From assembly GCA_020636775.1 (NCBI GenBank), contig JACJXF010000006.1:1-64000 (forward strand): 64,000 nt of DNA, written 5' to 3'. The notes below the pieces were generated by a model. That model saw only the letters and a program-made list of their open reading frames with translations. It was not told the DNA's origin and made no database searches. Shown piece after piece: positions 1-5,662 of the stretch (position 1 is its first letter; the number at the start of each line of letters is the position of its first letter). The translations under genes were made by a program, and so were the position numbers. Source of the DNA: Bacteroidales bacterium. Its GTDB lineage: Bacteria > Bacteroidota > Bacteroidia > Bacteroidales > GCA-2748055.

Positions 1-818
1 ATCCTGACGGGAGATTCAACATATCCCCTGTCTTTTACATGGTGGATACTATGTTGGTCATTTATGTATAATACAATTTTACTTTTCTCGCTTAACTGTG
101 AATTTAATATCACGGCTTCTTTTTGTTTCCTGTATCGACCGGGTCTCAGTAACACCGGCTCATCCTTAACAGAATCAAGAATTTTTTTGATATACCAGTC
201 TGGGCAATAATCGCCGTATTTTCTTTCGAGAATCGCCCTTATTATTTCTTTTGCCTGTTTGCGGGGAATGTTATCTGTTTTCCCCAAACCATCAAACACC
301 AGATAGGGGGGACAATCATCCTCTTCATTAACAGTAGTCTCGTATAGAGTATTGGCTATAGGCCGGGCATCGAACTTTTCATAAAAAGCAAGGCGTTTCT
401 GATTCTGAGGAATCAGGCTCTTATCGCGGCAAAGCTCAGGATCATCGGGAAGACATTCAAAGAATATCCCTGTAGCATTTAAGTAACGGGCTTCTTCACG
501 AACTCTTTCGTATAATGCTCCGCCTACACCGGATGAAACTTTTCCCGGCGAAACAGCGATATAGTCCAGATAGCAAAATTTTAAATCCGACATATGAAGG
601 AAAAGAGCAAATCCTCTGATCGATTCATTGATATCGACAGCAATAAAAAGAGAGGTCTGATACTTATATTTCACAGGATTGGTCATGTGAGCCCCAATCT
701 CATCGATTTTTATTTTAGATAAATCGGGGAACTGTTCCCTGATTATGCTTTTAACCTTTTCAAGGTATCTGAGATTTGCTTTGTTATTGGGATTGGAAAT
801 TTTTCGTATTCGTATCAT
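1..818 (-). CDS. GNAT acetyltransferase-histone deacetylase-like fusion, 5' part only
   Basis: The reading frame starts at an ATG (816-818) and is still open at the window edge, so 272 residues are visible. Residues 1 to about 150 look like a GNAT N-acetyltransferase, with a strand ending CYLDYIAVSP followed by a GVGGALYERV acetyl-CoA-binding turn near residues 97-106. A linker follows (about 150-245). The last visible residues, with HSIHHVKDRGYVESPVR, look like the start of a class II histone deacetylase/acetylpolyamine amidohydrolase domain. Such N-acetyltransferase plus deacetylase-like fusions are known in bacteria; their substrates are mostly undefined. The deacetylase catalytic residues lie outside the window, so activity cannot be judged. 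A TAATTTTG -7 box lies 30 bp upstream. Confidence 0.72.
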   Translation of the reverse strand, partial: MIRIRKISNPNNKANLRYLEKVKSIIREQFPDLSKIKIDEIGAHMTNPVKYKYQTSLFIAVDINESIRGFALFLHMSDLKFCYLDYIAVSPGKVSSGVGGALYERVREEARYLNATGIFFECLPDDPELCRDKSLIPQNQKRLAFYEKFDARPIANTLYETTVNEEDDCPPYLVFDGLGKTDNIPRKQAKEIIRAILERKYGDYCPDWYIKKILDSVKDEPVLLRPGRYRKQKEAVILNSQLSEKSKIVLYINDQHSIHHVKDRGYVESPVR

Positions 819-847
819 AAAGGATAATTTACATTATAGGGGCGGTA

Positions 848-855
848 CAAAATTA
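848..855 (-). promoter_or_regulatory. Bacteroidota -7 box (TAATTTTG)
   Basis: TAATTTTG fits the TAnnTTTG consensus and sits 30 bp before the GNAT-deacetylase start. I see no clear -33 TTTG, so the call rests on the -7 box and its position. Confidence 0.4.
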
Positions 856-856
856 C

Positions 857-885
857 ATTTTTCAGCTTTATAAAATCTGAAAAAT
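857..885 (-). terminator. Hairpin after the 892-1323 gene
   Basis: A perfect 9-bp inverted repeat (ATTTTTCAG and CTGAAAAAT, 11-nt loop) begins 6 bp after the stop codon of the upstream minus-strand gene. No uninterrupted T-run follows, so it may be a weak terminator or an RNA-end stabiliser. Confidence 0.35.
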
Positions 886-891
886 GCTATA

Positions 892-1323
892 CTAATCCGG
901 CTGATTATTATTTTTAAGGACCTCCTTAATCTGATTAATTTTTATATCCCGTTCGATAGAAAAGGTTTTATCGTTTCGAATACACATTTCATATATTAAA
1001 ACAGATTTTTGAAGGTAGTGTAAATTTGCAGGAGGAGAGAGGGTTTCCCCCATTCCTTTTAACAGGTCAGCAAGTAATTCCAGGTTAATACCGTTTAATC
1101 CGGCGAAACGAGAAAGGTATTCTCCACATGCTTTATTATCCATGGAAATAAATAAAGGCATGTCAAATCCCGCTTCTGACAAAAGGGTTTTATGAATATC
1201 TTCAAATGGATTTTCCACAAAAGCCTGTTGAACCTCACCTTCTTTCCGAAAACCATTGATGAGCATGTTCAGCATCAGGCCTATTTTTTCTATCTCCCGA
1301 ATCAGGTAATCTCGTTTTTCCAT
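892..1323 (-). CDS. Small helical hypothetical protein (DUF6483-like)
   Basis: A 143-residue soluble protein with no signal peptide or membrane segment. The N-terminus (DYLIREIEKIGLML) resembles the opening of the bacterial DUF6483 family, in which a DYI-type start is followed by a run of helices. This assignment is from memory of the family pattern and is tentative. The rest is predicted mostly helical with no catalytic-looking motif. It lies upstream of the GNAT-deacetylase gene on the same strand with 73 bp between them, including a hairpin and a promoter-like box, so co-transcription is uncertain. Function unknown. Confidence 0.6.
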   Translation of the reverse strand: MEKRDYLIREIEKIGLMLNMLINGFRKEGEVQQAFVENPFEDIHKTLLSEAGFDMPLFISMDNKACGEYLSRFAGLNGINLELLADLLKGMGETLSPPANLHYLQKSVLIYEMCIRNDKTFSIERDIKINQIKEVLKNNNQPD

Positions 1324-1498
1324 TATTTGGACAATTGAAGAACGTGCATTTTAAAGACTTTCATCTTTATGTAAAATTCACGATTTAAATTGCCATTTGC
1401 AAGCTGGGATGGAAGTGAAAATTGTTTTTCAGAATCTTTAACAGTATAGTTGGATGCAGATTTCCAACCTGATCCATTTTTAAAAATGATAAAATCCA

Positions 1499-1903
1499 TT
1501 AATTCTGTCCGGAAACAAAAAAACTCTCAGGGGAGTCTGGGAGATATCGTATCTCGATGGTAAGGGGTTTACCCTTGGAATATTCTTCAAACAGTGCTGA
1601 GAGTTTTGGTGTTGCCTGGATGTAATCATGAACATTGAATTCCATAGTATCAACTTTGTAACTAAGTTCAAGATGGTAGCCTGCAATAATTGTTTTGTCG
1701 CCCCGGAAGCTCTGTACCCTTTCTTCTTCAGGTATAAAGCTTACTATCATCGCCTGTGCAGTTCCTTTATACTTACTATGGATATACCTTGTATACAGTG
1801 CATTCCCATTATTAATTGCTGACAGTATTATAACTACAAGCACCAGTAAAGCGATATTTTTGGCTGTAAGATTTTTTTTTAGCCAGGCAAATAGATCGGT
1901 CAT
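1499..1903 (-). CDS. Small single-pass membrane protein (DUF3592-like)
   Basis: A 134-residue protein. Residues 15-33 (ALLVLVVIILSAINNG region) form one hydrophobic helix preceded by a Lys-rich segment, predicting a cytoplasmic N-terminus and an external or periplasmic C-terminal domain. That domain (residues 40-130) is strand-rich and ends IEIRYLPDSPESFF, similar in style to DUF3592 proteins, where a YxPxNP-like turn follows a short beta domain. The ATG at 1903 was chosen because it starts just before the membrane helix. No partner is evident: it is 175 bp from the next gene on the same strand. The DUF3592 link is inference. Confidence 0.6.
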   Translation of the reverse strand: MTDLFAWLKKNLTAKNIALLVLVVIILSAINNGNALYTRYIHSKYKGTAQAMIVSFIPEEERVQSFRGDKTIIAGYHLELSYKVDTMEFNVHDYIQATPKLSALFEEYSKGKPLTIEIRYLPDSPESFFVSGQN

Positions 1904-2168
1904 TCTTAAATTTGTTGAATTCTACAATAGAAACTCAGGAGAGAAGGAAATGTTCAATTTATTAATGTATTCGCGGATATTTGATTTGTAAATTAGAATA
2001 TAAAGCTTTCAGATTTTTTAAGAAATTTAAACCCTTGTGCCTGATAAACCCATATCCACTTATTTTATTAAACTATCTGCGATTTTTCTCTAATGGCAAT
2101 TGGTCATACAACCATAACCCCATTGCTTATTATTTATTACCTCTATTTTTCTTTTTCCCAAAAAAATC

Positions 2169-2200
2169 ACCCCAGAAGTTTTATATCAAACTTTTGGGGT
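2169..2200 (-). terminator. Rho-independent terminator, minus strand
   Basis: A 13-bp stem (ACCCCAAAAGTTT against AAACTTCTGGGGT, one G-U pair) with a 6-nt loop is followed on the minus strand by GATTTTTTT. It lies about 47 bp beyond the stop of the decayed frame at 2247, consistent with being that gene's original terminator. Confidence 0.65.
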
Positions 2201-2246
2201 GCATTTCACATTCAGGCTTTATAAATTTCGATTTTAATTCAAACTC

Positions 2247-2400
2247 TTATTTTTTTGGAGAAGTTGTATCTATCATTTCCCGGAGTTCAGATCATATAAA
2301 TTTTCGCATTTCATTGGTTTTCCTGAACTGGTTGGTCATTTCAAGGATTTCGTCGGCAGACTTGCCAAAAATATGCAAAAACCGGCAGCCTTGACCACAT
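2247..2400 (-). pseudogene. Decayed gene fragment, family unknown
   Basis: On the minus strand the frame reads FGKSADEILEMTNQF then RKTNEMRKFI, hits a TGA at 2292-2294, and continues in the same frame as SELREMIDTTSPKK to a TAA at 2247. The composition is that of a normal helical protein on both sides of the internal stop. A well-formed terminator follows 47 bp later. This looks like the 3' end of a degraded gene, but I cannot name the family and the evidence is short. Confidence 0.3.
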
Positions 2401-2421
2401 TAGGCCAGTCAGAATAAAATT

Positions 2422-2484
2422 ATCATAAATAACATACTAACAGACATATAACTCAGGCACGGGATAGTCATTTTGCTCCGGCGG
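2422..2484. repeat. 63-bp dispersed repeat, copy 1
   Basis: This 63-bp segment (starting ATCATAAATAACATA, ending TTTTGCTCCGGCGG) aligns without gaps to 3324-3386 at 57 of 63 positions. The two copies lie in the same orientation on either side of the flavodoxin-like reductase gene. Neither copy is part of a supported gene. Confidence 0.8.
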
Positions 2485-2541
2485 GAACAGGTCAGGGGCA
2501 CTGAGCTTTTCCGCTTCTGCTTATTCAGCTTATTTTCAGGA

Positions 2542-3177
2542 TCAACGAATAAAATTAGTAGCTACTTTCTTTACTTTTTCAGGGGATTTGATGCTATGTG
2601 CTGTAGCCTCCTTCATTTTTAAAAGCCAGGCCATATTTTTTCCCAAGACGCTCATAGTTTGTTTTCCTTCAGCATCTTCATTGACTTCCCCCGGCACTCT
2701 TCCATGAATGACATTCCAGTAATTGGAGGTTGCCAGGGGCATTTCGGAGTAAGTAAGATAATGATTCAGACTATCAAGAGTTGCAGACCCTCCTGTTCTC
2801 CTCACCGCTGCAACCGCCGCTCCAACTTTATGCCGGAAAAGGTTTCCGTTTGATCCGGAAACATAAAACAACCGATCCAGGAAGCATTTCATTGTTCCGG
2901 CAATACCTGAGTAATATACCGGGGAACCCAGAATAATACCATCATAATCTTTTATTTTCTGTATCCACAGATTAAGATCATCTGATGTAATGCTGCATTT
3001 CTCATCCTTGTTAACTGAACACTTTTTGCAGGCTGTACAGCCATGTATCAGTTTATGTCCAATATGGAGTACCTCAAATTCAATACCTTCATAAATAAGC
3101 TCATTGCCAACCATTGTCAGGGCATGAAAAGTATTTCCTTCTTTATTCGGACTTCCGTTTATGGCGATTACTTTCAT
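2542..3177 (-). CDS. Flavodoxin-fold NAD(P)H-dependent FMN reductase / iron-sulfur flavoprotein-like
   Basis: A 211-residue protein of the NADPH-dependent FMN reductase superfamily. The first strand MKVIAINGSP and the GNT turn (GSPNKEGNT) form the FMN phosphate-binding loop. Residues 46-61 contain a GCTACKKCSVNKDEKC cysteine group like those in flavoprotein subfamilies that carry or once carried an iron-sulfur cluster. DYDGIILGSPVYYSG near residues 78-92 is the second FMN loop. The predicted role is cytoplasmic electron transfer from NAD(P)H to a quinone, metal or xenobiotic acceptor; the substrate cannot be told. The gene is alone and bracketed by a 63-bp direct repeat, which suggests local rearrangement or acquisition. 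Confidence 0.82.
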   Translation of the reverse strand: MKVIAINGSPNKEGNTFHALTMVGNELIYEGIEFEVLHIGHKLIHGCTACKKCSVNKDEKCSITSDDLNLWIQKIKDYDGIILGSPVYYSGIAGTMKCFLDRLFYVSGSNGNLFRHKVGAAVAAVRRTGGSATLDSLNHYLTYSEMPLATSNYWNVIHGRVPGEVNEDAEGKQTMSVLGKNMAWLLKMKEATAHSIKSPEKVKKVATNFIR

Positions 3178-3323
3178 GATTTAAGATTTAATGCTTTTAC
3201 TAATAAAATCAAAGATATATATTTCAGACGTCCAGACTATAAAGCTGGACAATATTGCTGAGCCGGCAAGATATGATTTCCAAAATAGATCTTAATGACC
3301 GGCTTGCGCTGCGCAGAAAAAAA

Positions 3324-3386
3324 ATCATAAATAACATATAAACAGACACATAACTCCGGCACAGGATAGTCATTTTGCTCCGACGG
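3324..3386. repeat. 63-bp dispersed repeat, copy 2
   Basis: Second copy of the repeat at 2422-2484, with six substitutions and no gaps. A minus-strand frame crosses it (FRRSKMTILC then RSYVSVYMLFMI), but the frame depends on the repeat and starts inside a terminator, so I read it as chance. Confidence 0.8.
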
Positions 3387-3411
3387 AAATTGGTAAGACG
3401 CGTGGCCTTTC

Positions 3412-3453
3412 CAAAAAACAAAAAACCACCCACGAAATAAATCGTAAGTGGTT
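3412..3453 (-). terminator. Terminator of the DUF5679 gene
   Basis: On the minus strand a 12-bp stem (AACCACTTACGA with TCGTGGGTGGTT, two G-U pairs, 6-nt loop) is followed by TTTTGTTTTTTGG. It starts 30 bp after the stop of the small zinc-ribbon gene. The TGGGTGGTTTTTT tail recurs at 3811-3825 and 5065-5079. Confidence 0.8.
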
Positions 3454-3482
3454 GATTATCTTGTAAGGTCCAGAATCTGAAC

Positions 3483-3626
3483 TTAAGCTTTTCCCAGTAT
3501 TCTAAACATGCCGGTTCCGCAAGTTGGACATTTACCTTTCATTGCTTTTCTACCATTTTTCATTGTAACTTCAACAGGAGTTTTGATTTCTTTTTTACCC
3601 TTACATTTTACGCAATATCCTTCCAT
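3483..3626 (-). CDS. DUF5679 family zinc-ribbon miniprotein
   Basis: A 47-residue gene, easily missed because of its size. It starts MEGYCVKCKGKKEIK and continues KGKCPTCGTGMF. Two CxxC pairs (YCVKCK and KCPTCG) separated by about 30 residues make a compact zinc ribbon, as in the DUF5679 family of roughly 45-50-residue proteins in bacteria and archaea. Its length and both CxxC knuckles fit the family fully. The role is unknown; a nucleic-acid or ribosome-associated function is plausible because the protein is Lys-rich, but that is inference. It has its own strong terminator and is probably monocistronic. Confidence 0.88.
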   Translation of the reverse strand: MEGYCVKCKGKKEIKTPVEVTMKNGRKAMKGKCPTCGTGMFRILGKA

Positions 3627-3798
3627 GATTTGATTAATTTAGTTATGATTAATATGTTTCTTAAACAAATGTAAGTTTTTTGCAATGAGTTTGCAAATGT
3701 GCCTCTAACCTGAAAAACTTACACCATTGTTATAACTGATTGGTTCTAATGGTCACATTCTTTGTTTATTTTAAAGTTTACAAAGGCATTCTTCCAAT

Positions 3799-3863
3799 AC
3801 CTGGCAACCACAAAAAAACCACCCATCCCGATGAACATCGGGACTGTTCGCTTCGCTCGCAGC
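3799..3863. repeat. Composite intergenic repeat, copy 1
   Basis: This 65-bp unit includes a run AAAAAAACCACCCATCCC, then ATGAACATCGGGACTG and TTCGCTTCGCTCGCAGC. It contains a 7-bp hairpin (TCCCGAT GAAC ATCGGGA). It matches 5053-5118 nearly base for base over its last 50 bp. Confidence 0.8.
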
Positions 3864-4102
3864 TTCCCGACCTTCAAGTTAAAAAGTGTGAGTGTGAGAG
3901 TGAGTATTGAGAAAGCAGAGTAAGAGTGTTCGCTTCCGCTCTCATTCTCACTCTGCTTCAGCTGTCCTGTCCCTGCTTCACTTCGTTTCGCCGGACGAGG
4001 CAGGTCTTCCCGATGAGTTTTCGCTGTGCTCAAACTATCGGGACTACTCGCTTCGCTCTCAGTTTCCCGAACTTCCAGTATTTTTAAAACGAGCCTGTAT
4101 AC

Positions 4103-4279
4103 TTAAAACAGCCTCTCATTAATTTCCCACACCTTATCCATATCCATTCTCGCCAGATAGTGTTCTTTCATCTCCGATGTAGAATGTCCCCTCATTTCTC
4201 CGATTTCATCTCGTGACTTTCCGGCTCGTTTTAGGGTGGTTGCGAAACTGTCTCTGGTTGTCGTTAATCTGAGTTTTAC
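4103..4279 (-). pseudogene. Tyrosine recombinase, C-terminal fragment
   Basis: A 58-codon frame immediately preceded by an in-frame TGA. It reads TTTRDSFATTLKRAGKSRDE then IGEMRGHSTSEMKEHYLAR. This matches the C-terminal box of phage-type integrases: the R-x-SFAT-x-LKR-x-G segment, the GHS histidine and the HYL tyrosine, which would be the nucleophile. A complete enzyme is about 300-400 residues, so the N-terminal and most of the catalytic domain are missing. The truncation point falls next to a 9-bp palindrome (4283-4305). The fragment cannot be active alone and is best read as the scar of an integration event. Confidence 0.75.
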
Positions 4280-4282
4280 TCA

Positions 4283-4305
4283 GTTGTACGAAATTATCGT
4301 ACAAC
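4283..4305. promoter_or_regulatory. 9-bp inverted repeat GTTGTACGA/TCGTACAAC
   Basis: A perfect palindrome with a 5-bp AT spacer sits between the recombinase stub and hicA, 108 bp before the hicA start. It is not followed by a T-run on either strand, so it is not an obvious terminator. It could be an operator or a recombination-site remnant. Confidence 0.4.
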
Positions 4306-4361
4306 TAAAAATGATTTCTTCTTATAGTTTCTGTCATGAATCTTAATAATGTTCCTTGCAA

Positions 4362-4394
4362 TTTGATATAATATAACAAATATGCTATATTTGT
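4362..4394 (+). promoter_or_regulatory. hicAB promoter with overlapping operator palindrome
   Basis: TTTG (4362-4365), a 20-bp spacer and TATATTTG (4386-4393) match the Bacteroidota TTTG / TAnnTTTG promoter. A perfect 8-bp inverted repeat ACAAATAT-GCT-ATATTTGT (4376-4394) covers the -7 box, 18 bp before the hicA start. HicB antitoxins with a DNA-binding domain repress their own promoter, so this palindrome is the likely HicB operator (inference). Confidence 0.65.
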
Positions 4395-4412
4395 AAAATA
4401 TGAAGTCCCTAT

Positions 4413-4598
4413 ATGAAGACATCAGAGTTTCTTAAGAAAGCTGTTAAAATTGGGTGCTATTTTGTAAGTCATGGAAAAGAACATGATGTTTGGTTCAGCC
4501 CTGTAACTAACAAGTATTTCAGGGTATCAAGACATAAAGGACAGGAACTTAAAAGTGGTACTCTTAATAGTATGATGAAAGATGCAGGCCTTAAATGA
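4413..4598 (+). CDS. hicA: HicA family mRNA-interferase toxin
   Basis: A 61-residue protein, the usual size of HicA toxins, which cleave mRNA through a small double-stranded-RNA-binding fold with one essential histidine. The family pattern is visible: an N-terminal helix (SEFLKKAVKIGC), a strand with SHGKEHDVWFSP in which the second histidine matches the conserved GSH position, then VSRHKGQELKSGTLNSMMKDAGL, the typical ending in which a helix closes the fold. It precedes hicB by 38 bp, the standard toxin-first order. The catalytic segment reads KEHD rather than GSH; the histidine is kept, so activity is plausible but unproven. Confidence 0.88.
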   Translation: MKTSEFLKKAVKIGCYFVSHGKEHDVWFSPVTNKYFRVSRHKGQELKSGTLNSMMKDAGLK

Positions 4599-4636
4599 CC
4601 TAAACATTTACGAATGGTAATAAACAAGATAATATT

Positions 4637-5041
4637 ATGATACAGAAAGCAATTGTTGAATTATGGGATGATGGGACATTTAGTATTTATGTTCCTGAAA
4701 TGGAGAATCATGGTCTGAATGCACAAGGGAAAACAGTGGCAGAAGCTAAAGAAAATTTACAGGCAGCTATCGAAGATTACATAAATATGTATAAAGAAAC
4801 TGGAAAAACTGTGCCAAAGGAAATTGATAATCCAGTCTTTGAATACAAATACGACCTGGCATCCTTTTTTGATTATTTCGACTGGATAAATATCTCAAAA
4901 CTTGCTGTTAAGGCTAAAATAAATCCGTCTTTAATGCGGCAGTATAAAAGTCGTGTTACCTACGCTTCTGAGAAACAGAGTGAGAAAATTCAGAGATCAA
5001 TCAACAAGCTTGGAGAGGAATTGCTGTCAGTGAGGCTATAA
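4637..5041 (+). CDS. hicB: HicB family antitoxin with C-terminal DNA-binding domain
   Basis: A 134-residue antitoxin. Residues 1-60 are the HicB partial RNase H fold: IVELWDDGTFSIYVPEMENH then LNAQGKTVAEAKENLQAAIE, the region that binds and blocks HicA. Residues 72-134 (LASFFDYFDWINISKLAVKA and INPSLMRQYKSR) look like a Xre-type helix-turn-helix ending in a basic helix, which would bind the palindrome over the hicA promoter. The start ATG at 4637 gives a complete N-terminal strand. It is co-transcribed with hicA. The pair sits between repeat copies next to a recombinase stub, so it may be cargo of a decayed mobile element. Confidence 0.88.
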   Translation: MIQKAIVELWDDGTFSIYVPEMENHGLNAQGKTVAEAKENLQAAIEDYINMYKETGKTVPKEIDNPVFEYKYDLASFFDYFDWINISKLAVKAKINPSLMRQYKSRVTYASEKQSEKIQRSINKLGEELLSVRL

Positions 5042-5052
5042 CTTACCCCAAA

Positions 5053-5118
5053 ACCTAGGAACAACAAAAAAAACCACCCATCCCTATGAACATCGGGACT
5101 GTTCGCTTCGCTCGCAGC
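5053..5118. repeat. Composite intergenic repeat, copy 2
   Basis: Second copy of the unit at 3799-3863, starting 12 bp after the hicB stop. The stretch from ATGAACATCGGGACTG to CTCGCAGC is identical in the two copies; the differences lie in the A-rich part and one base of the hairpin. Confidence 0.8.
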
Positions 5119-5136
5119 GAATAAACGAAATAAATC

Positions 5137-5179
5137 AAAAAAGCCGCAATGAGCGGCTTTTGTTGTCCTGTCAGGTCTT
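5137..5179 (-). repeat. Partial duplicate of the tRNA-Gln 3' end and terminator
   Basis: TTTTGTTGTCCTGTCAGGTCT (5159-5179) is identical to 5251-5271, which covers the last 15 nt of tRNA-Gln and the following 6 nt. The copy is also followed by a similar GC hairpin (AGCCGC ... GCGGCTTT, 5142-5160). The rest of the tRNA is absent, so this is an att-like remnant or a local duplication, not a second tRNA. Confidence 0.7.
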
Positions 5180-5229
5180 CCCGCTTCCGCCAAAGGCTTC
5201 AGCGGGATAAACTTCTCGCCCTTCCAGAA

Positions 5230-5255
5230 CAAAAAAGCCGCTAATGCGGCTTTTG
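5230..5255 (-). terminator. tRNA-Gln terminator
   Basis: On the minus strand AAGCCGC-ATTA-GCGGCTT followed by TTTTG begins 2 bp after the tRNA 3' end. The stem is 7 bp, GC-rich and followed by a T-run. Confidence 0.8.
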
Positions 5256-5256
5256 T

Positions 5257-5328
5257 TGTCCTGTCAGGTCTCGAACCTGAACTCTTCTGATCCAGAATCA
5301 GACGTGTTGCCAATTACACCACAGGACA
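5257..5328 (-). tRNA. tRNA-Gln (anticodon CUG)
   Basis: 72 nt folding as a full cloverleaf: acceptor stem TGTCCTG/CAGGACA, D-arm GTGT-AATTGGCA-ACAC, anticodon stem TCTGA/TCAGA with loop TTCTGGA (anticodon CTG, reading CAG codons), variable loop AGAGT, and T-arm TCAGG-TTCGAGA-CCTGA. CCA is not encoded. It is transcribed from the minus strand and followed by its own terminator. glnS, for the enzyme that charges it, lies 1.7 kb away on the same strand. Its 3' end is duplicated 90 bp downstream. Confidence 0.95.
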
Positions 5329-5662
5329 GTTTGGGACGACAAAAGTAGTAATTTTTTGTTTTTGGGAAAATATTTTTGTTTTTATTTTATTTGCAGGAAT
5401 TGAAGAGGGAGGGAAGTTACGGCTTTACGGGGTAACGGACGTGAAGGACGTAACGTTCGTAACGGTTGTCACGTTCGTCGGCTGTCACGCCGTCACGTCC
5501 TTCACGTCCATCACGTCTCTGACGCCCGTCACGAACTCAAAAAGAATCTCACGCCACATCTATTACCTAAAGCTCTTCTCCCCGAATTTTGCTTCAGCTA
5601 TATTTTAACTCTATATTTGAATTCCCGTTTTATTATTCAGCTCTCATATTAAATTCCAGTTT
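5329..5662. other. 334-bp gap between tRNA-Gln and the TPR gene
   Basis: It contains an A/T tract upstream of tRNA-Gln (5337-5400), then a GC-rich periodic array (5413-5535), then the AT-rich leader of the TPR gene. No open frame with coding character is present. Confidence 0.6.
5413..5535. repeat. Low-complexity GTAACGG/GTCACGTCC array with long inverted repeat
   Basis: Short units related to GGGTAACGG, ACGTGAAGG and GTCACGTCC recur every 8-9 bp. GGACGTGAAGGACGTAACG (5437-5455) is inverted as CGTCACGTCCTTCACGTCC (5491-5509) with one mismatch, so the array can fold into a 19-bp stem. A 21-bp part (5431-5451) recurs exactly at 9013-9033. Confidence 0.75.

Larger units (their letters stand above)
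1904..2541. other. 638-bp gap with a decayed gene and one repeat copy
   Basis: No intact gene is supported. The AT-rich stretch 1904-2160 shows nothing recognisable. The remainder holds a hairpin terminator (2169-2200), a short decayed minus-strand frame (2247-2400) and one copy of a 63-bp repeat (2422-2484). A plus-strand open frame across 1981-2394 has low-complexity Phe/Leu/Asn-rich composition and overlaps all of these, so I do not accept it as a gene. Confidence 0.5.
3799..5271. mobile_element. Relic integrative element at tRNA-Gln carrying hicAB
   Basis: Four observations suggest a decayed insertion. A 58-residue C-terminal stub of a tyrosine recombinase lies at 4103-4279. A hicAB pair follows. 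A 65-66-bp repeat occurs on both sides (3799-3863 and 5053-5118), each followed by a TGTCCTGTC...AGGTCTTCCCG block (3963-4012 and 5165-5184). Finally, 21 bp covering the 3' end of tRNA-Gln (5251-5271) are duplicated at 5159-5179. Tyrosine recombinases commonly integrate at tRNA 3' ends, leaving such duplications. The exact boundaries are not determined, and the repeats could instead be ordinary genome-wide intergenic elements. Confidence 0.42.

Noticed and set aside
1981..2394. 137-codon plus-strand open frame
   Set aside because: Low-complexity Phe/Leu/Asn-rich translation, no homology I recognise, and it overlaps a terminator and a decayed minus-strand gene.
3224..3433. 69-codon minus-strand frame (FRRSKMTILC...)
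   Set aside because: It starts inside a terminator and runs through the 63-bp repeat; the frame is not kept in the other repeat copy.
3746..4033. 95-codon minus-strand frame over the repeats
   Set aside because: The translation follows repeat and palindrome sequence and shows no domain.
5165..5179. Second tRNA-Gln
   Set aside because: Only the last 15 nt are duplicated; no D-arm or anticodon arm is present.
4990..5313. 107-codon minus-strand frame across tRNA-Gln
   Set aside because: It reads through the tRNA and its duplicated end, which explains the repeated peptide RPDRTTKAA.
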